Origin: Flavisolibacter tropicus
GTDB taxonomy: Bacteria > Bacteroidota > Bacteroidia > Chitinophagales > Chitinophagaceae
NCBI RefSeq assembly: GCF_001644645.1
Contig: NZ_CP011390.1
Span: 2,910,001-2,974,000 of the forward strand
Length of the DNA stretch: 64,000 nt
Direction of reading: 5' to 3'
The translations under genes were made by a program, and so were the position numbers. Shown in pieces: positions 1 through 8,233 of the stretch (position 1 is the first letter of the stretch; each line of letters begins with the position of its first letter). Below the pieces are notes generated by a model. That model saw only the letters and a list, made by a program, of their open reading frames with translations. It made no database searches and was not told the origin of the DNA.

Positions 1-238
1 GATCAATCATAAGTTGCGCCAGCAAATCTTAAAATTGATCTGCGACCATGACCGCATGACTGTTACAGAGATCTACGTAAAATTACGTCTGGAGCAATCG
101 GTGGCTTCTCAACACTTGGCAATTTTACGTAAAGCAGGCTTTGTCAATACGCTGCGTGATGGTAAATTCATTTACTATTCAGTAAGTGCAGAGCGTTTAG
201 CTGAAGTACATGAGTTTTCCGGCCAGTTGTTAAATTAA
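1..238 (+). CDS. ArsR-family winged-helix transcriptional regulator, 5' end outside the window
   Basis: The reading frame is open to the left edge, so the N-terminus lies upstream; the TTG at 14 is probably internal. The visible 78 or so residues form a winged helix: helix with LRQQILKLI, recognition helix around LEQSVASQHLAILRKAG, and the wing around RDGKFIYYSV. This is the SmtB/ArsR fold. Only one cysteine is visible, so metal or persulfide sensing by a cysteine pair cannot be shown from this part. The gene stands 69 nt before a metallo-beta-lactamase/rhodanese gene on the same strand. That arrangement recalls BigR/SqrR-type sulfide-responsive regulators beside persulfide dioxygenases, so control of the next gene is a reasonable inference. 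The fold is secure and the ligand is not known. Confidence 0.88.
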   Translation, partial: INHKLRQQILKLICDHDRMTVTEIYVKLRLEQSVASQHLAILRKAGFVNTLRDGKFIYYSVSAERLAEVHEFSGQLLN

Positions 239-307
239 CTAGTCTATTGACTTTCTATACTACTAAACTTGTGCGCAAGAATGTATTTTTGCCCACAAGT
301 TTTTTTT

Positions 308-1717
308 ATGTTCATTAAACAACTCTACACCGGCTGCATCAGTGAAGCCGCCTATTATATAGAAAGCAATGGAGAAGCAGCCATTATTGACCCGCTTCGC
401 GATATTGATGCTTATTTGCAATTGGCAACAGAACGCCAGGCAACCATCAAATACATTTTTGAGACCCATTTCCACGCTGATTTTGTAAGTGGCTACCTGG
501 ATCTGGCTAAAGTAACTGGTGCTACCATTATTTATGGCCCGGAAACTCAGACCAAATTACCAGTACATGTAGCGAAAGATGGCGACGTATTTAAGCTTGG
601 CGATATTACTATTTCAGTTCTACACACACCTGGCCATACATTAGAGTCCAGCTGTTACCTGCTGAAAGATGCCAGTGGTAAAGATCATGCTGTTTTCACC
701 GGCGACACGTTGTTTGTAGGGGATGTAGGCCGACCTGACCTGGCCCAGAAAGGTGCTGATCTAACCATGGAAGACTTAGCGGGTATGATGTACGACAGCC
801 TGCAGACCAAAATCACTCCTTTGGCCGATGATGTAATTGTTTACCCAGCGCATGGCCCAGGCAGCTCTTGCGGTAAAAACCTTGGTCCTAATACCTTCAG
901 TACCATTGGTGAAGAAAAGAAAAGCAACTACGCTTTAAAAGCAGAAAGCAAAGAAGCATTTGTAAAGGCCGTAACAGAAGGTTTGGCTGAGCCACCGCAA
1001 TACTTCCCCATCAATGCAAAGATCAATAAAGAAGGATACGATAGTTTGGATGAGATTTTAGAAAAAGGATTACATCCGCTGTCTATTGAGGCTGTTAAAA
1101 AAGCCATAGAAGGCGGCGCAGTTCTATTGGACACCAGGCACGCTTCTGTTTTTACACAAGGCTTTATACCGGGTTCAATTTTCATTGGGCTAGAAGGTCG
1201 TTTTGCAGAATGGGCTGGTAGCTTATTGTCCTTTACACAACCCATAATACTGGTAACAGAACCTGGGAAAGAAAAAGAAAGCATTATTCGCTTAGCTCGT
1301 GTAGGTTTTTCAAAAATAGACGGTTATGTAGACGGCGGGTTTGAGGCTTGGAAAGCGAGTGATGAGGAAATTGATATGATCATTGATGTAGAAGCCGATG
1401 AACTGGCCATGGACTTACCTTTTGATCCTAATATTTTAGTGGTAGATGTACGCAAGCCAACCGAGTATGGCGATGGGCATGTAAAGGACGCCGTAAATAT
1501 GCCGCTAAACGAACTGATTGACCCAATACATATAAGTGGATTGGCAGAAGAGCAAAACCTTTATGTGCATTGTGCCGGTGGTTATAGAAGTGTAATAGCA
1601 GCCTCTTTACTGAAACGCCAGGGAATTCACAACTTACGCAATGTAGTAGGTGGCTGGAGTAAGATCAAGGAGCAGGAAAAGATCCAAACTGTAAAAGAAA
1701 GCAGCGTTTTGAATTAA
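308..1717 (+). CDS. MBL-fold hydrolase with two rhodanese domains (persulfide dioxygenase-like)
   Basis: A 469-residue three-domain protein. The first ~230 residues are a metallo-beta-lactamase fold with the metal motif THFHAD at about H54/H56/D58 and a later HTPGHT. This is the glyoxalase II/ETHE1 type, so persulfide oxidation is the likely chemistry. Two rhodanese domains follow. The first keeps LLDTR but has no active-site cysteine (ILVTEPGKE at the expected loop) and is probably structural. The second has HCAGGYRS with the catalytic cysteine at about residue 421. I chose the ATG at 308 because MFIKQLYTG is the usual start of this family; an upstream in-frame GTG at 269 would add 13 unlikely residues. 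A cytoplasmic role in sulfide or glutathione-persulfide detoxification fits the ArsR neighbour. The substrate is inferred. Confidence 0.88.
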   Translation: MFIKQLYTGCISEAAYYIESNGEAAIIDPLRDIDAYLQLATERQATIKYIFETHFHADFVSGYLDLAKVTGATIIYGPETQTKLPVHVAKDGDVFKLGDITISVLHTPGHTLESSCYLLKDASGKDHAVFTGDTLFVGDVGRPDLAQKGADLTMEDLAGMMYDSLQTKITPLADDVIVYPAHGPGSSCGKNLGPNTFSTIGEEKKSNYALKAESKEAFVKAVTEGLAEPPQYFPINAKINKEGYDSLDEILEKGLHPLSIEAVKKAIEGGAVLLDTRHASVFTQGFIPGSIFIGLEGRFAEWAGSLLSFTQPIILVTEPGKEKESIIRLARVGFSKIDGYVDGGFEAWKASDEEIDMIIDVEADELAMDLPFDPNILVVDVRKPTEYGDGHVKDAVNMPLNELIDPIHISGLAEEQNLYVHCAGGYRSVIAASLLKRQGIHNLRNVVGGWSKIKEQEKIQTVKESSVLN

Positions 1718-1729
1718 TACATGTTTGGG

Positions 1730-1764
1730 AAATTCCAAAGTTTAAATCCCAAATTCCAAATTGG
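1730..1764. repeat. Heptad-periodic intergenic repeat, AAATTCC family
   Basis: Five consecutive heptamers in register: AAATTCC, AAAGTTT, AAATCCC, AAATTCC, AAATTGG. The same theme recurs at 4592-4619. It lies just after the stop of the MBL-rhodanese gene. Function unknown. Confidence 0.6.
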
Positions 1765-1823
1765 AATCTGAACGCGGAAAAGCTTCTATCTAATTTTTAC
1801 TGATTTAAGTACAATAAAGCAAA

Positions 1824-1857
1824 ATAAAAAAGGAGGTTAGTTAACCTCCTTTTTTAT
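1824..1857. terminator. Bidirectional intrinsic terminator
   Basis: The stem AGGAGGTTA/TAACCTCCT is preceded by an A-rich run and followed by TTTTTTATT, so it can end transcription from both sides. It separates the rightward MBL-rhodanese gene from the leftward acyltransferase gene, whose stop codon lies inside the T tract. Confidence 0.85.
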
Positions 1858-2732
1858 TCAATGATCTTACCGTATTCAGGTTTCCATTCATGCTTCCAGC
1901 GCCGATGACTCCAAAGCCAAAGCTCCGGATGCTCCGTCATGACACGCTCCAAATATTTCACATACAATTTAGTTAACTGCCCTTCCGGCAAGGCTGCAGC
2001 ATTGTCCGTTGCCAGTTCCGCATGCGCCGTGTAAAAGCCTCTTTTCTTCTTCGTAAAATGAATAAATACAACCGGATAATCGTTACGACGAGCTGCGTTT
2101 TCGGGCCCTTTCAAAAAGCCGGTAGGCCGACCAAAGAATTGTACCCAATTCGCCCTGGAAGGTACGCCTGGCGATTGGTCGGCCACTAGTCCAATGACAT
2201 ATTGGGTACCACGGTGAGGCAGCATTTCTTCCTTCATCCGTTTGGCGTTAATTAGTATGGTTCCAAAGCGGGTGCGAATATAGCGGAACAACCGCTCAAA
2301 AGCCTCGCTGTTCAGGGGCAGGTATACCGCCATCACCTTGCCCGGCAAGGACGGGGCAACGGCAAGGTTCACCAGCTCCCAGTTAAAGTTATGCCCTGCC
2401 AGCACCTGAATGGAACGACCTTGTTTATATAGATCATGTACCAAGGAGAAATCACCATCACAATGGCGCTTAATATAAGCTTGCGAGGCACTTATATATT
2501 TGATTGTCTCAATAAAGGTGTCGGTAAAGTTTCGGTAGAACTTGCTGGCAATAGCTTCTTTTTCCGTCTCTGACTTAAGGGGGAAGGCAATGGAGAGATT
2601 ATGCAGCACTACCTTCTTACGATAGCGGAATATTTTATAAATAATGAAGTAAACGATGTCGGATAAAACGAACAACACACGCAGTGGCAACAACGACACC
2701 AAATACAGTAGTCCGAAGAGGAGGTAATACAT
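1854..2732 (-). CDS. LpxL/HtrB-family lysophospholipid (lipid A late) acyltransferase
   Basis: A 292-residue protein with an N-terminal hydrophobic segment (residues ~3-30) followed by a basic stretch typical of membrane-bound LABLAT acyltransferases. The catalytic HX4E motif is visible as HNFNWE at H114-E119, and a later block has VADQSPG. This family transfers an acyl chain from acyl-ACP to a lipid A precursor at the inner face of the cytoplasmic membrane; Bacteroidota members are usually annotated as lipid A biosynthesis acyltransferase. The length is near the usual ~300. No other lipid A genes are adjacent. The exact acceptor and chain length cannot be read from sequence. Homologues can also act on other lipids such as ornithine or flavolipids. 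Confidence 0.87.
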   Translation of the reverse strand: MYYLLFGLLYLVSLLPLRVLFVLSDIVYFIIYKIFRYRKKVVLHNLSIAFPLKSETEKEAIASKFYRNFTDTFIETIKYISASQAYIKRHCDGDFSLVHDLYKQGRSIQVLAGHNFNWELVNLAVAPSLPGKVMAVYLPLNSEAFERLFRYIRTRFGTILINAKRMKEEMLPHRGTQYVIGLVADQSPGVPSRANWVQFFGRPTGFLKGPENAARRNDYPVVFIHFTKKKRGFYTAHAELATDNAAALPEGQLTKLYVKYLERVMTEHPELWLWSHRRWKHEWKPEYGKIIE

Positions 2733-2780
2733 AGAACCTAGATTTCCCCGATTAGAATGGATTTTTCAGGAAATAAATCG

Positions 2781-2788
2781 CAAATGTA
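2781..2788 (-). promoter_or_regulatory. Bacteroidota-type -7 element upstream of the acyltransferase
   Basis: On the minus strand the sequence is TACATTTG, an exact match to the TAnnTTTG -7 consensus of Bacteroidota primary sigma factors, about 50 nt before the start codon. No -33 TTTG stands at ideal spacing, although TTG-containing sequence lies just upstream. Confidence 0.5.
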
Positions 2789-2856
2789 CTACTGTTGAAC
2801 AAACAACCCCTTTTTTCCGAATAATCTAAGCAAATCTTAATAATTCTGGTCCTATT

Positions 2857-4455
2857 CTACAGCACAATATTTTGTACCAGGCCTGCTTTTTCCGGATAAT
2901 CGGTGGTATAGTGTAAGCCACGGCTTTCTTTACGGAAGGTAGCGCCCTTGGTGATCAAATAGCCTACTGTGATCATATTACGTAACTCCAATAACTGTGG
3001 CGATACAAAAGTTGACTGATACAGTCCTTCCGTTTCTTCAAACAAGAGGTCTATACGTTTCATGGCGCGCTGCAAACGCACCGTATTTCGTACAATCCCT
3101 ACATAGTCACTCATCACCTGTTGCAGCTCTTTTAAGCTTTGGGTGATCAGGATCATTTCTTTGGGCTCAGATGTTCCCTCGGCGTTCCAATCGGGTATTT
3201 CAGGTACATCTTTGATCAGATCAAAGCGACTTATGGCATCTATATAACAGCGGTGTGCAAAAACCATCGCCTCCAGCAAGGAGTTAGAGGCCAATCGATT
3301 GGCGCCATGTAAACCCGTACTGGCACATTCACCACAAGCGTATAAGTTTATAATAGAGCTCCTGCCCCACTCGTCTGTTTTGATACCCCCACAACTGTAA
3401 TGCGCTGCTGGTGCCACCGGGATCATGTCTTTTGTTACATCGATGCCAATGGAAAGACATTTCTCATTAATATTAGGAAAGTGCTCTTTGAACTTTTCAA
3501 TATCCATATGGCGGCAGTCCAAGTACACATGTTCGGTACCGCCAATCTTCATTTCATTATCTATAGCACGGGCTACTATATCGCGTGGTGCCAGGTCTTT
3601 ACGGGCATCATACCGCTCCATAAAGGCTTCACCAGCACGGTTGCGCAAGATACCGCCATCACCGCGCACCGCTTCTGTTATTAAAAAGGCTTGACCGCGT
3701 TTGCCTGCTTCATATAAGGCCGTTGGATGAAATTGGATGAACTCCATGTTTTCAATCCTTCCCTTGGCGCGGTAAACCATGGCTACGCCATCGCCGGTAG
3801 CAATAGCTGGATTTGTGGTAGTACGATACACTTGCCCATTACCACCTGTGGCCAATAATGTTACCTTGGACAATACTTTTTCAATGCGGTAATTGTTTGT
3901 ATTTAAAACATACACGCCATAGCATTCTATATCCGGGGTAGACTTGGTAACCAAATACCCCAGGTGATGCTGGGTGATTACATCAAGTACAAAGCAATGC
4001 TTGATGAACTCAATATTCGGCGTCTTTTCTGCTGCCTCCAGTAAGGCACGCTCCATTTCTTTCCCTGTAACATCTTTATGGTGCAGGATGCGAAACTCTG
4101 AATGGCCACCTTCTTTTCCCAAACGATAGTCGCCTTCAGCATCTTTATCAAAACGAGCACCCCAATTGATCAACTCCTGTACGCGGGCCGGGCCTTCTTT
4201 TACAACAATCTCGACAATCTCTTCATCACAAAGGCCATCGCCAGCAATTAAAGTATCTTCAATATGCTTCTCAAAAGAATCGTTTTCCAGATCGTTTACA
4301 ACTGCTACCCCACCCTGTGCATACTTGGTGTTGGTTTCGTCAGCAGAGGCCTTGGTAATAATGGTCACTCTCTTTTCTGGAAAATGATTTGCCACTTTCA
4401 AGGCATAGGTCAACCCCGCAATACCCGAACCAATAACTAGGAAATCCGTTTTCAT
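2857..4455 (-). CDS. nadB: L-aspartate oxidase
   Basis: A 532-residue flavoprotein that oxidises L-aspartate to iminoaspartate, the first step of de novo NAD synthesis. The N-terminus has the FAD-binding GSGIAG loop at residues 9-14. The stretch around TNTKYAQGG is characteristic of NadB against the related fumarate reductase and succinate dehydrogenase flavoproteins. Further family blocks are IQFHPTALY, RGDGG and CGECASTGLHGANRLASNSL. The length is close to the usual ~530-540. The partners nadA and nadC are not in the window, so NAD genes are scattered here. It is monocistronic as far as can be seen, with ~225 nt of noncoding DNA upstream that includes a short heptad repeat. Confidence 0.96.
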   Translation of the reverse strand: MKTDFLVIGSGIAGLTYALKVANHFPEKRVTIITKASADETNTKYAQGGVAVVNDLENDSFEKHIEDTLIAGDGLCDEEIVEIVVKEGPARVQELINWGARFDKDAEGDYRLGKEGGHSEFRILHHKDVTGKEMERALLEAAEKTPNIEFIKHCFVLDVITQHHLGYLVTKSTPDIECYGVYVLNTNNYRIEKVLSKVTLLATGGNGQVYRTTTNPAIATGDGVAMVYRAKGRIENMEFIQFHPTALYEAGKRGQAFLITEAVRGDGGILRNRAGEAFMERYDARKDLAPRDIVARAIDNEMKIGGTEHVYLDCRHMDIEKFKEHFPNINEKCLSIGIDVTKDMIPVAPAAHYSCGGIKTDEWGRSSIINLYACGECASTGLHGANRLASNSLLEAMVFAHRCYIDAISRFDLIKDVPEIPDWNAEGTSEPKEMILITQSLKELQQVMSDYVGIVRNTVRLQRAMKRIDLLFEETEGLYQSTFVSPQLLELRNMITVGYLITKGATFRKESRGLHYTTDYPEKAGLVQNIVL

Positions 4456-4591
4456 TATAACAATATGGTCTACAAATATCCATCATCACAGCAATAAATA
4501 GATGATCGAATACTGTTTTCAATTGAATCGCCTAGTAATGGGGAAAATCCGAAAGAGTAGAAATATCGAAATCTGAAGGATAGGAAAGATT

Positions 4592-4619
4592 AAATTCCAA
4601 ATAACAAATTCCAAAAGGG
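4592..4619. repeat. Heptad-periodic intergenic repeat, AAATTCC family (second copy)
   Basis: Four heptamers in register: AAATTCC, AAATAAC, AAATTCC, AAAAGGG. It shares its theme with 1730-1764. It lies in the ~225-nt gap between nadB and the YhhN gene, where nothing else was recognised. Confidence 0.55.
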
Positions 4620-4680
4620 AATCATGCCTGCAAATAGAAATGTGCATAAGTAACAGTTAGCTAAAACAGCTTATCTATAC

Positions 4681-5361
4681 CTATTCCCTCATTTGGTTGT
4701 GCAACCAACGGACGCTCCCCTCAGTAATAAACCACTGTGCCAACCCATATGTAAGCATGATAACAATACCTGCACCTGCAAAATGTTGATAGAATTTATT
4801 AATTGCTAAGGCGGTATCTGACAAAACGAAGAGTAATGCACCTAACATAATAAAAAGACCTGAATTGCTATGGTAAGCTTTATTAAGGTGCAAGGCCAGC
4901 CACAACATCAGGCAGATTACCGCTCCATAGATCCATACAGGCAGTTTCATATCACCCAACTTAGGACTTAGCAATTGTATCAGCGCTGCATAATAAACCA
5001 ACACAAAAACGAAGAGCAAGATCTGCCCTTTCATTTTCTCCACCTTACGAATCTGATTGAAGAAAACGATATAACAAACATGCGCTATCAAAAAGGCAGA
5101 AAGACCTAGTATAAAGAATTGAGCGGATTGGTCTTCGAACAACAATAATATATCGCCCAACCACGAAAACCCTAAGGCTCCTGCCACCCACCATTTCAGA
5201 GATGAGGGCACCAGTTGTACACTGGTGATAAAATAGTTGATGAGAAACAGAATAATCAGCGGCTTGGTAACAAAGCGAAGTGTTTCAAACTGTAATTGCA
5301 CACAAATCAGATCGCTAATGAGCGCTAAGAAAAAAAGGCCTACCCAGATTTTTTTATTCAT
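4681..5361 (-). CDS. YhhN/TMEM86-family integral membrane protein (lysoplasmalogenase-like)
   Basis: A 226-residue, almost entirely hydrophobic protein with about seven to eight predicted membrane segments. Its pattern of short loops and the ALGFSWLGDILLL segment match the YhhN family. The animal member TMEM86B is a lysoplasmalogenase that cleaves the vinyl-ether bond of lysoplasmalogens; the bacterial role is less clear. The gene lies 41 nt before ispG in the direction of transcription and may be co-transcribed with it. The family call is good and the substrate is uncertain. Confidence 0.8.
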   Translation of the reverse strand: MNKKIWVGLFFLALISDLICVQLQFETLRFVTKPLIILFLINYFITSVQLVPSSLKWWVAGALGFSWLGDILLLFEDQSAQFFILGLSAFLIAHVCYIVFFNQIRKVEKMKGQILLFVFVLVYYAALIQLLSPKLGDMKLPVWIYGAVICLMLWLALHLNKAYHSNSGLFIMLGALLFVLSDTALAINKFYQHFAGAGIVIMLTYGLAQWFITEGSVRWLHNQMRE

Positions 5362-5402
5362 ATAGCCGTTATTGCTTTCAAACCCGAAAAGCCTGACTTA
5401 CC

Positions 5403-7457
5403 CTAGCTTGCTACTTCAACCCACGCTTCATTTGCCTTCAGCAAGTTGATCAATTCTTCTACAGCCACTTCACTAGGCACATTGCGCTTTACCACTTCCT
5501 TGCCTTTATACAAGGTAATTTTTCCTGGACCGCTACCTACGTAACCAAAGTCAGCATCTGCCATCTCCCCCGGTCCATTTACAATACAACCCATAATAGC
5601 AATTTTCACTCCTTTCAGGTGATTGGTTACAGCACGGATCTTAGCAGTGGTTTCCTGCAGGTCAAACAAGGTACGACCACAAGAAGGGCAACTAATGTAT
5701 TCCGTTTTAGAAATACGGGTACGCGTTGCTTGTAAAATACTAAACGCCGTATTATTAATGAACTGTTCTACCGAGTTATTCTGTAAATAGTTTCTTCCGG
5801 AAGCACTTACTGCTTCTGCCTGACGATAGCTTTGCGGGGTCATGCCAAAACAAACACCGTCGCCCATGCCATCCAGCAATAAAGCGCCGGCTTCTGTAGC
5901 ATAATGCACTAAATGCTCATCGGCTGTTTGCCAATTACTATCAACAATAATAACAACAGGGTTTTTAATATTGCGATTTGTCAGCTCTATAAACATGCGG
6001 CGCACGGCTGCCATTGGCTGAGGGTGTTGGCTACTCAAACAAAGTACAACTGAGGGGTCATTCCCCAACGTATCTAAGTAAGTAAAATCGTTGATGGCTG
6101 TTGCATCGCTAAAGCAATCCAGCATTACAAAGTTTACAGCCTTGCTTTTGGCAGGGGCTGCTACATAACCTGTGTTATCAAAGATGGGGAAATACTTTTC
6201 CTTAAAGCCTTCCATTTCTTCCTCACCAAGATTGAGTGAGGTTTCTAAACCCTGCTCCCAGGCAGCCGGATAGACAATCACTTTAAGCGTGCCGGGCAAA
6301 GCAAAGTCCAATACTCTATTCCCTGTAAAAATGTAATCGGCAGCGGTGTCTGCAATGCTCCATTTATCAGTATGCCCATTATAACGATAGCCAACACGCT
6401 CTAGGTCGGCTGGTGAAATACTTTCCAACTTGCTTAGGTCGGCAATCACTACCGGCACGTGTTTATCACCGATATTATCGATGGAAAAGGTTTCTCTACG
6501 CTTATATTCAAATGGGTTGTAGGAAAGCTTCTCTACAGCAGGAATTGTTTCACTTTTCACATTTGACGTCTCACGGTTTGCATAGCGCTTCACAATATCT
6601 CTACATACTGGCATTTCCAGCTCCGGATCTTCGGTTAGGGATACACGTATAGTATCACCAATTCCATCTTCCAGCAACGTACCAATACCAATGGCGCTTT
6701 TGATGCGGCCATCTTCACCATCGCCTGCTTCTGTTACACCAAGATGCAGCGGGTAACATTCATTAAACTCCTCTCCCATGGTTTTCACCAGCAGGCGGTA
6801 GGCTTGCACCATCACCTGAGGGTTGGAGGATTTCATGCTAAGAATAATATTGTGATAACTCTCGGCACGCGCAATCCGCAGAAACTCCATTGCACTTTCT
6901 ACCATCCCCATTGGCGTATCGCCATAGCGGCTCATAATGCGATCACTCAGGGAACCATGATTAGTACCGATACGCATGGCGGTACCATACTCCTTACAGA
7001 TTTTTACCAGTGGTGTAAAGCGCTCACGGATGCGTTCGATCTCTTCCAGGTATTCTGCATCGGTATAGTCAATAGTTTCAAACTTTTTCTTGTCAACATA
7101 GTTGCCTGGATTGACCCGCACTTTTTCTACGATACGAGCAGCAATCTCTGCAGCATTGGGCGTAAAATGAATATCAGCTACCAGTGGAGTTGTGTACCCC
7201 CGGCTGTGCAATTCATTCTTTATATTCAATAAGTTCTCAGCTTCTTTTTTAGAAGGCGCGGTAATCCGCACCAGCTCAGCACCGGCTTCAATACAACGGA
7301 TAGTTTGTTCCACCGTACCCAGTGTATCCATGGTATCGGTTGTAGTCATGGTTTGAACACGGATAGGATGGCCATTTCCCAATAACAGATCGCCGATCTT
7401 TACTTCTTTCGTCAGTAAACGTTTATAGCTAGTTAGACTTTCACAATAAAACTGCAT
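5403..7457 (-). CDS. ispG: (E)-4-hydroxy-3-methylbut-2-enyl-diphosphate synthase, long form
   Basis: This is the penultimate MEP-pathway enzyme, converting MEcPP to HMBPP with a [4Fe-4S] cluster. The N-terminal TIM-barrel half begins near TKEVKIGD and has the VRVNPGNY-type block. The C-terminal cluster domain has C590/C593 (CPSC) and C624 (GCIVNGPGE). At 684 residues it is far longer than the ~370-residue E. coli enzyme. The surplus is a large insert between the two domains, as in plant, chlamydial and other Bacteroidota IspG proteins. The start is the ATG giving MQFYCESL. Just upstream lies a MITE-like repeat unit, so promoter sequence may be supplied by or displaced by that element. Confidence 0.96.
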   Translation of the reverse strand: MQFYCESLTSYKRLLTKEVKIGDLLLGNGHPIRVQTMTTTDTMDTLGTVEQTIRCIEAGAELVRITAPSKKEAENLLNIKNELHSRGYTTPLVADIHFTPNAAEIAARIVEKVRVNPGNYVDKKKFETIDYTDAEYLEEIERIRERFTPLVKICKEYGTAMRIGTNHGSLSDRIMSRYGDTPMGMVESAMEFLRIARAESYHNIILSMKSSNPQVMVQAYRLLVKTMGEEFNECYPLHLGVTEAGDGEDGRIKSAIGIGTLLEDGIGDTIRVSLTEDPELEMPVCRDIVKRYANRETSNVKSETIPAVEKLSYNPFEYKRRETFSIDNIGDKHVPVVIADLSKLESISPADLERVGYRYNGHTDKWSIADTAADYIFTGNRVLDFALPGTLKVIVYPAAWEQGLETSLNLGEEEMEGFKEKYFPIFDNTGYVAAPAKSKAVNFVMLDCFSDATAINDFTYLDTLGNDPSVVLCLSSQHPQPMAAVRRMFIELTNRNIKNPVVIIVDSNWQTADEHLVHYATEAGALLLDGMGDGVCFGMTPQSYRQAEAVSASGRNYLQNNSVEQFINNTAFSILQATRTRISKTEYISCPSCGRTLFDLQETTAKIRAVTNHLKGVKIAIMGCIVNGPGEMADADFGYVGSGPGKITLYKGKEVVKRNVPSEVAVEELINLLKANEAWVEVAS

Positions 7458-7460
7458 AGT

Positions 7461-7654
7461 ACCCCCAACCCCTAAAGGGGAGTTTTTGTCTCTCCGAACA
7501 AAGGAGAGGCTTTATTTATGGTTGAATAAAGAACAGAAACTGAGACTAAGTGGCTGCCTTCGTTTAATTAACTTATGCATACCGCCAATACTTGTTTCTA
7601 AAAACACTGCAAGATAACTAAAGGCTAATAAACTCCCCTTTAGGGGAGGGGGTA
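7461..7654. mobile_element. MITE-like element with CCCCTAAAGGGG terminal inverted repeats
   Basis: The 197-nt gap between ispG and the TPR gene is bounded by near-perfect inverted repeats. The left end reads TACCCCC, AA, then CCCCTAAAGGGGAGTTT. The right end, read on the other strand, gives TACCCCC, T, then the same 17 bases. The exact 16-bp core pair is 7469-7484 and 7631-7646. A second short inverted repeat (CTCTCC/GGAGAG) follows the left end. There is no ORF inside. Single copies of the same terminus occur at 18046 and 61970. It could be a nonautonomous transposable element or a bidirectional terminator-like repeat. Confidence 0.5.
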
Positions 7655-8233
7655 TTACCAATCTTTTGGCATTGGCTTGCCGTTCTGGCCCTGCTGCATG
7701 CGCTCGCGGATGTTCTTTTCTTTTTCCTGAAGCTGCTGTAACTGTTTTTCGGCCTGGCTCTGGCTCATGGACGACTTTTGCTTTTGCTGTTGCTGCTGTT
7801 CCTGCTGTTGTTTTTTCTTTTCCAGTAAGGCCTTTTGCAGGTTCTCACGCGTCTGTTTATCGTTGGGATCAATGCGCAGGGAAGCTTTGTAGGCTTCAAT
7901 ACTATTATCCAGGTCTTTTTGTTTGGAATAGATCACCCCTTGGTTATAAAATGAAGTAGCTTTTACTGATTTTGCGGAACCTGTACTACCTAGCGAACCC
8001 CATATCTTTTCCGCCTCGTCATATTTACGCTGCTTGTAAAGGGCGCTGGCCAGGTTATATTGTGCTGTGGCATTTCCCTGCTCTTGTTGTAAAGCATCCC
8101 GGTAGCTTTTTTCCGCAAGGTCGTACTGCCCGTTGCGGTAAAAATTATTTCCCTCCGTAATGGTCTTATTTACCTGGGCCTGCAGGCTGGAGTAACTTCC
8201 TATGCCAATCAATAGTAATAACAACACTCTCAT
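7655..8233 (-). CDS. TPR protein, BatC-like (aerotolerance cluster)
   Basis: A 192-residue exported protein: signal peptide (LLLLLIGIGSYSSLQAQ), then two to three tetratricopeptide repeats at residues ~23-115 (NGQYDLAEKSY, GNATAQYNLASALY, LDNSIEAYKASLRIDPND). A low-complexity Gln/Lys-rich coiled coil follows at residues ~117-175. The start codon overlaps the stop of the VWA gene by 4 nt (TCAT on the plus strand), which indicates translational coupling. In Bacteroidota a TPR gene next to BatA/BatB VWA genes is BatC or BatE. The unit here has only the two genes, so the symbol is left blank. The TPR domain probably scaffolds interactions in the periplasm. Confidence 0.83.
   Translation of the reverse strand: MRVLLLLLIGIGSYSSLQAQVNKTITEGNNFYRNGQYDLAEKSYRDALQQEQGNATAQYNLASALYKQRKYDEAEKIWGSLGSTGSAKSVKATSFYNQGVIYSKQKDLDNSIEAYKASLRIDPNDKQTRENLQKALLEKKKQQQEQQQQQKQKSSMSQSQAEKQLQQLQEKEKNIRERMQQGQNGKPMPKDW

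Noticed and set aside
928..1284. 118-codon open frame on the minus strand
   Set aside because: It lies wholly inside the MBL-rhodanese gene on the other strand and has no family features.
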